Positions 59,472-64,000 of a stretch of DNA of 64,000 nucleotides are shown in pieces. Position 1 is the first letter of the stretch. Each line of letters opens with the position of its first letter. The notes under the pieces were generated by a model. The model had not been told where the DNA came from. It saw only the letters and a list, made by a program, of their open reading frames with translations, and ran no database searches. The DNA lies in NCBI GenBank assembly GCA_035236585.1, contig CP141128.1:26255618-26319617 (forward strand), in the 5' to 3' direction. Position numbers and translations under genes: made by a program. The stretch comes from Warburgia ugandensis (taxonomy: Eukaryota > Streptophyta > Magnoliopsida > Canellales > Canellaceae).

Positions 59472-60610
59472 CATATGACTTTCATCATTTCTAAAGTGAT
59501 CTTTGCCTTATCTTTTTCATGAGGATTTAGGCATTTCATGCTTTTATCATTTCATGAGCATTTAGTTGTACTGACATCATTTTCCAAGAATGGACACAAG
59601 CATTCCAAATTTATTCTTGACAAATAATTCTTCAAATTCATTCACCTTATATTATCATTCAAGATATCACTTTAAATGGCTAAATTGTTTGTTATTCAAT
59701 AGTTAAATCTACTTATGAAGAGTGGAGTATCTTACATTCTCAATATCATTTGTAAAAGTAGTCATCTAACCACTTTCTCTTCATGACTAGGGTAGAACTA
59801 TCTGTTTAGAAGAATCATGAACTAAAATCTGAATGGTAAAACCACCAGCTAAGTATATGTGTTAAAGCACATGATCGATAAAAGATAAAGTCAATTGATA
59901 AGGTCAAAAGGCATACTATATGCTTGAAGTCCAATTGTTAGCAAACCAACATTTGATAAATCTATAAGTTGGAAAAAACCAAAAGATGCTCATGGTTTTC
60001 AAAATCATAATTGTCAATTTGTGGGAAAATTAATTCTTTTCACATCAAATCAAACTAGAAGCCATAACTGTGAAAATTAGTCTCACACTTACCAGGTGAA
60101 AATCCACGAGGAAAATCTAGTAATAAAAATAATATGTAATGTTCAAAAGAATCTGATAAATCTGTCAAACCAATGTGCTCAAAACAAATGAAGTTGAATG
60201 AAAGTGCATAGCCCTCAAGCCAAAATGTTCAAATCCATGCTCATGTTGTTGTGGAAAATTGATCGCTCCAATCACGATGGTGTATAGTTCTGCCACCCTA
60301 GACAAGGTCTAACTCTCGAGATATGACCCACATAAGTATCACATAGACTAGACACCTATGCTCACAAGGCCCTACTGTCACCCACTAGTGACTACCGTGG
60401 CCTCTATGTTTGCTCATGGATACCTACACAAACCATGACTCATCGGACCTCATGGAGGCTGCCTAGCTACCACTCAGAGCACTTCCCCATGAGAAGATTC
60501 TCCTAATGCCTGCCATCTCTATTACAGGGTTGGTATCAAATCATCTCAGAGGCTAGTGGCTAAGTGCACTGCCTAGCATAGGGTCTTTCGATCTTACAAC
60601 ACATAGCAAG

Positions 60611-60925
60611 CTTGCCTCTAGGTCTTACGGTACTCGTAGAGCACCTTTTGAGTGATCTAGGACTTAGGACACTCCTAGATTGCCTACCCAAAACATTGAT
60701 GAAATCCATAACCATTAGGACTTATAGTTGCTCACAGAGCACATGCTTAATGCATCAACATATCAGTATCCATCAGGACTTAGCCACTCATAGAGTGCTT
60801 GTCAAAAGTATTGATAAAATCATAACCATTAGGGTTTATAGTTGCTCATATAACGGTTGCCTAAACATCGACAAATCTGCATCCATTGGGACTTATGGCT
60901 ACTTGTTGAGTGCCTGCCCCAATCT
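60611..60925 (+). repeat. Minisatellite, about 5-6 units of 56-58 bp
   Basis: Units start with CCATTAGGACTTATAGTTGC or variants at 60712, 60770, 60826 and 60883, with one or two more decayed units to the left from about 60611. Each contains TAGAGYRC and an ATYGAYAAAATC-like part. The 138-codon frame over it (60612-61028) is a by-product of the repeat. Confidence 0.85.
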
Positions 60926-61936
60926 TAAATCATTTACATCTCCAAAATCATTTTATGAAAATAAAATTACTATTTCAAAGTTTTACGAGAACCATTCAAA
61001 TCTATTCATTTTCAACCCATATTCTTAATAAGCTGTAAAAACCTATTTTCACAAGCATTCAAAACATGCTATCTTTATTCATAAATTACATAATGCTCTT
61101 TTAGTTCCCAAAAGTATACACCCAATGCAATGATTACAAAAGGATAATCTTCAAACATTATCGTAAAAGTGCTTGTCACTAAGTGGACCTTAATTAAACT
61201 AGTGATAAATGCCTTTATCAATTAAGACACACATGCCACAACTTACGGTCATGGCTTGTAAATATCTATTGTATGTCCATTGCATTTATAATATTCTTTC
61301 CTAGTTTAAATGTGAATTGTTTCATGTGATTACGGTCATTTCCAATCCTACATATCAATAGCTAATTTCATTTCAATGAATGGTAGTCAAATCGTGTTAA
61401 AGTGAACCTAATTAAGGGCTATTGTTTACACTATTTTTTTATTGTGTCTCTTGTTTCGAAGACCTTAGGATTATTCCTTTAGCATCTATTCATGAATAGA
61501 AACTATAAGTTAATATATTAATTTTCTTATATCTTGAGACCAAGATTTGCATCATTCTCGAGTCATTAAGTTACAAGTATGACATCTTCTAGCACACTGG
61601 CTTAGGTCTTCCTATAGTCTAAAAACCTTGTGAGCTACTTTGAAATCTTTACTTTATTGTTGATATACTTATTAATACTTCATATTGCTCTATCCATTCG
61701 AAATATTATAGTATAAATATATAAGTCCATGTGTCTTAGTAGTATGCATAAGATCAAACCTTGTTTAAGGTATTAGAATGTCTACTTGAAGTATAATTTC
61801 AAAATCAAGGTAGGCCATTCAGTTACTCATTTGTCTTAATATCATAATTAGGATAAAACAATGTTTTAAGTTCATTTCACATTTGTATCTAATTTGGGTT
61901 TATATCATGTTTTTAAGCATTATCATCAACTAAATG

Positions 61937-61944
61937 TATATATG

Positions 61945-61991
<47 letters not shown>

Positions 61992-62001
61992 ACACACACA
62001 C
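61937..62001 (+). repeat. (TA)n-(CA)n microsatellite
   Basis: TATATGTATGTG leads into about 19 TA units (61951-61988) and then seven CA units (to 62001). Confidence 0.97.
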
Positions 62002-64000
62002 TAAGTTAGAGTAAATGAGTATAGTTTTCATTCTTTTGTTTGGGCATTACAACTAAGGTAAGAATAACATTTTTTATTTAAATTAGACATTCCATGTTTG
62101 ATTTGATAATTTGAAAGGTGTCACAAGATAACTTCTAAATTTATCAGATGCTTTCATAATTTTAGTAATTAATGACAATACTTAGTAAAGCATCGCCTAT
62201 AGTCAATCATTCTTATAAAGACATGGCAATTATTAAACTTTCTAAAATAGCAATCTTAATCCATCTACCTCATATGGTGTTTATCCTCGATTCTCGTGTG
62301 TAACTCCTTTAGCTCGATCTAACAATTGGCCAATTTGTTGGTTCCGTAGTCGATCCATTGATGGAAGGCTTTGATCATATCACACTGATTAGGGTATAGG
62401 GAAAACAAAGATATGTCAATCTGTAGCTCCAAACATGAAAACACTACAGATCAGAGGGCTGTAGTGCCTGATCTTATAGATCTAGCATTAGATGGTCAAT
62501 TGATGGTCCGATCTTAGGAACGAGCTAGATATGTCATTATTATAGGGGCTTGGTAGTGGATCTAGTGTTGGATTGGAACAAATACTTGAATTAGATATGA
62601 TCTAGGAGTTTGTTTAACTAATATAAAGTTAGCTCAAGATGAAAAGTTAGATTTGATCACATATCATATCATTTGGAGTGAAATCTACATCCAGATCAAA
62701 TTGGGAGCTTACATTGATTATAGATCTAAGCACTAAGTGGTTAGTTAATGATCGGATAATCTCATAAGGGTAGATTAGTCAAGGATCTAATGTTTTAATG
62801 ATCGATCTAGGGTTAGATCAAGTGAATGGATTAGATCCACCATATATCTATTTTTTGGTGATTAATCAATGGTTGGATCATGGTGAATGGATTAGATCAG
62901 TCACAAATCAATATGTTGGTGAGCGGCTAATGGTTGGATCATATGAGAGTTTAGGAATTGATCACAGATTTGACGATTTGGTCTGATTGAGGGTCTAGTC
63001 AAGATCAAAGGTTGGATCCTCATCCGATCAATGAATGGATAGATGGGTCCAGTTCCTCATGCTATAAGATCTAATGGTTGTCTCGGATCTGTAAAATCAT
63101 TTCTAGATTGGGCAGTGCAAGAGGTCAAAGCTTAAGGGGCATGGTGGAGCTCAATGTGTCAACTCTGCTCATTAAGGCAAGTTGTGAGTGGGTGGAATAG
63201 GCGAGTCACCCTAGCCTAGCTCGCTAGAGGAAGAAGGAAACAGGGGAAATAGGAGGAGATAGTGGCAGGGCTATACTGGCTCGAGTAAGAAGGGGAAAGA
63301 GGAGTGCCAATGGCCCTGCTCGGGCGTGGTTTTGGTGCTACGCCATGTGGGGGAACCCAAGAAGGTTACGAGGAAAAGCAAGGAGAGGAGGAGATGGGTG
63401 GCTAGCTAGGTATCATCGGTGGAGCAAGGAAGAGGGGAGAGACCAAGAGAGCAGGGGAAGGGACTGTCTGGTTGGAGGAGAACAAAGGGAAGAGGGGACT
63501 GAGACTAGCACGGCCTGCCAGTCCAACTATGCAAGTCCCTAGTGGTTCAAGGCAAGGGAGAGAGGAAAGAGGAGAGGAGGGTTTCAGGCATATATGGGCA
63601 TTGTTTTGACACTGTTTGGCCTACATGATTAGACAGTGTCATCGAATGGCATGAGCGGTGTGCACAATAAAGGTGCGTTAAGCTGCTCCAGACAACAGTT
63701 GACCAGTGAGATGGGAAAGGGAATCAATTCCAGGGTCAGGAGTTGTTGGTGAGCTATGCTCCAATGACTACCTTAGGTGCACTAGAGGCAGTAGCTAGCA
63801 GCCAATTTGGGCAATGCTTAAGAGGGGAAGGTGAGGGAGAGGGAGAGAGAAAGGGGGTTTCTGGTGGTAGCTGGATGGGCGACGCCAGCGAGCGTGGTAG
63901 ATAAGTGGACATTGGGGTATTCCCCTTTCTTTGACATTTCCCCTATTTTGTCTTGTTTCCATCGTTTGCCGGTCCATCGGAGGGAAAGCAAGTGATGTGT

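Larger units (their letters stand above)
58589..64000 (-). repeat. Long minus-strand LTR, probably incomplete at window end
   Basis: Starts TGTTACAATCGAGG, matching the minus-strand end at 14278, and aligns over about 0.5 kb with 13672-14278. The block 60250-60600 matches 32280-32700. A CTTAGCAAGCTTGCACC site at 59162 is placed as in the Tekay-type LTRs. GATCT-rich sequence (62290-63010) and GC-rich leader-like sequence (63100-63990) follow. The right end is not reached, so the LTR would exceed 5.4 kb unless it contains further insertions. The short frames at 62798-63977 have no recognisable domain. Confidence 0.55.

Noticed and set aside
60611..60925. Regular repeats resembling a CRISPR array
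   Set aside because: The units are contiguous, diverged and have no unique spacers of constant length; the context is a plant LTR.
60612..61028. 138-codon plus-strand frame
   Set aside because: It is generated by the 57-bp tandem repeat; the repeat period is not a strict multiple of three and no domain is visible.
63100..63990. GC-rich right end of the window as a host gene
   Set aside because: Frames are short (60-65 codons), have no domain, and the composition is like the GC-rich leaders of the LTRs seen elsewhere in the window.

Overview
The window is a piece of repetitive, non-genic plant chromosome. The AT-rich composition, the lineages present (Tekay-type chromovirus and Athila-type Ty3/gypsy retrotransposons) and the tRNA primer sites they use all point to a seed plant, most likely a flowering plant with a retrotransposon-rich genome. 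The species cannot be named from the sequence. I found no convincing host gene, rRNA, tRNA, CRISPR array or DNA transposon. Almost every base belongs to LTR retrotransposons or their remnants, many nested in one another.

Layout. (1) From before base 1 to 13666 lies a Tekay-type element read on the minus strand: 3' LTR (cut by the window edge), polypurine tract, pol, gag-protease, primer binding site and a 5165-bp 5' LTR. Its pol carries stops, frameshifts and lost catalytic residues, and a 2572-bp solo LTR (3578-6149) of another family splits the reverse transcriptase just after the catalytic FIDD. (2) 13672-16901 holds older LTR fragments. (3) 16902-28810 is a complete Athila-type element on the minus strand with two 1745-bp LTRs, a perfect 5-bp target duplication (AGTTC) and one long gag-pol frame broken by one TGA. 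It sits inside an older, perhaps copia-type, LTR. (4) 28811-36163 is decayed LTR material. (5) 36169-42334 is a plus-strand element of the solo-LTR family (TCCTT duplication) with no visible genes and a 3' LTR cut down to its last 0.29 kb. (6) 42896-57356 is a plus-strand Athila-like element with only a decayed gag-like stretch. Its 3' LTR is split by a 5028-bp Tekay-type solo LTR (51771-56798, ATGCC duplication). (7) 57357-64000 is further LTR material with several tandem repeats.

How the parts relate. The Athila-type element (region 3) and the gene-poor element (region 6) share the leader, the stretch after pol and the polypurine-tract region, but not their coding parts. The latter is therefore a plausible non-autonomous partner of Athila-type machinery. 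A segment of roughly 0.3-0.4 kb is also shared by the Athila-type leaders and the transcribed part of the Tekay-type LTRs, always in the same orientation relative to transcription. It is the most unusual thing I see here. The mutations that broke these elements are dominated by C-to-T/G-to-A changes, as expected for methylated, silenced repeats.
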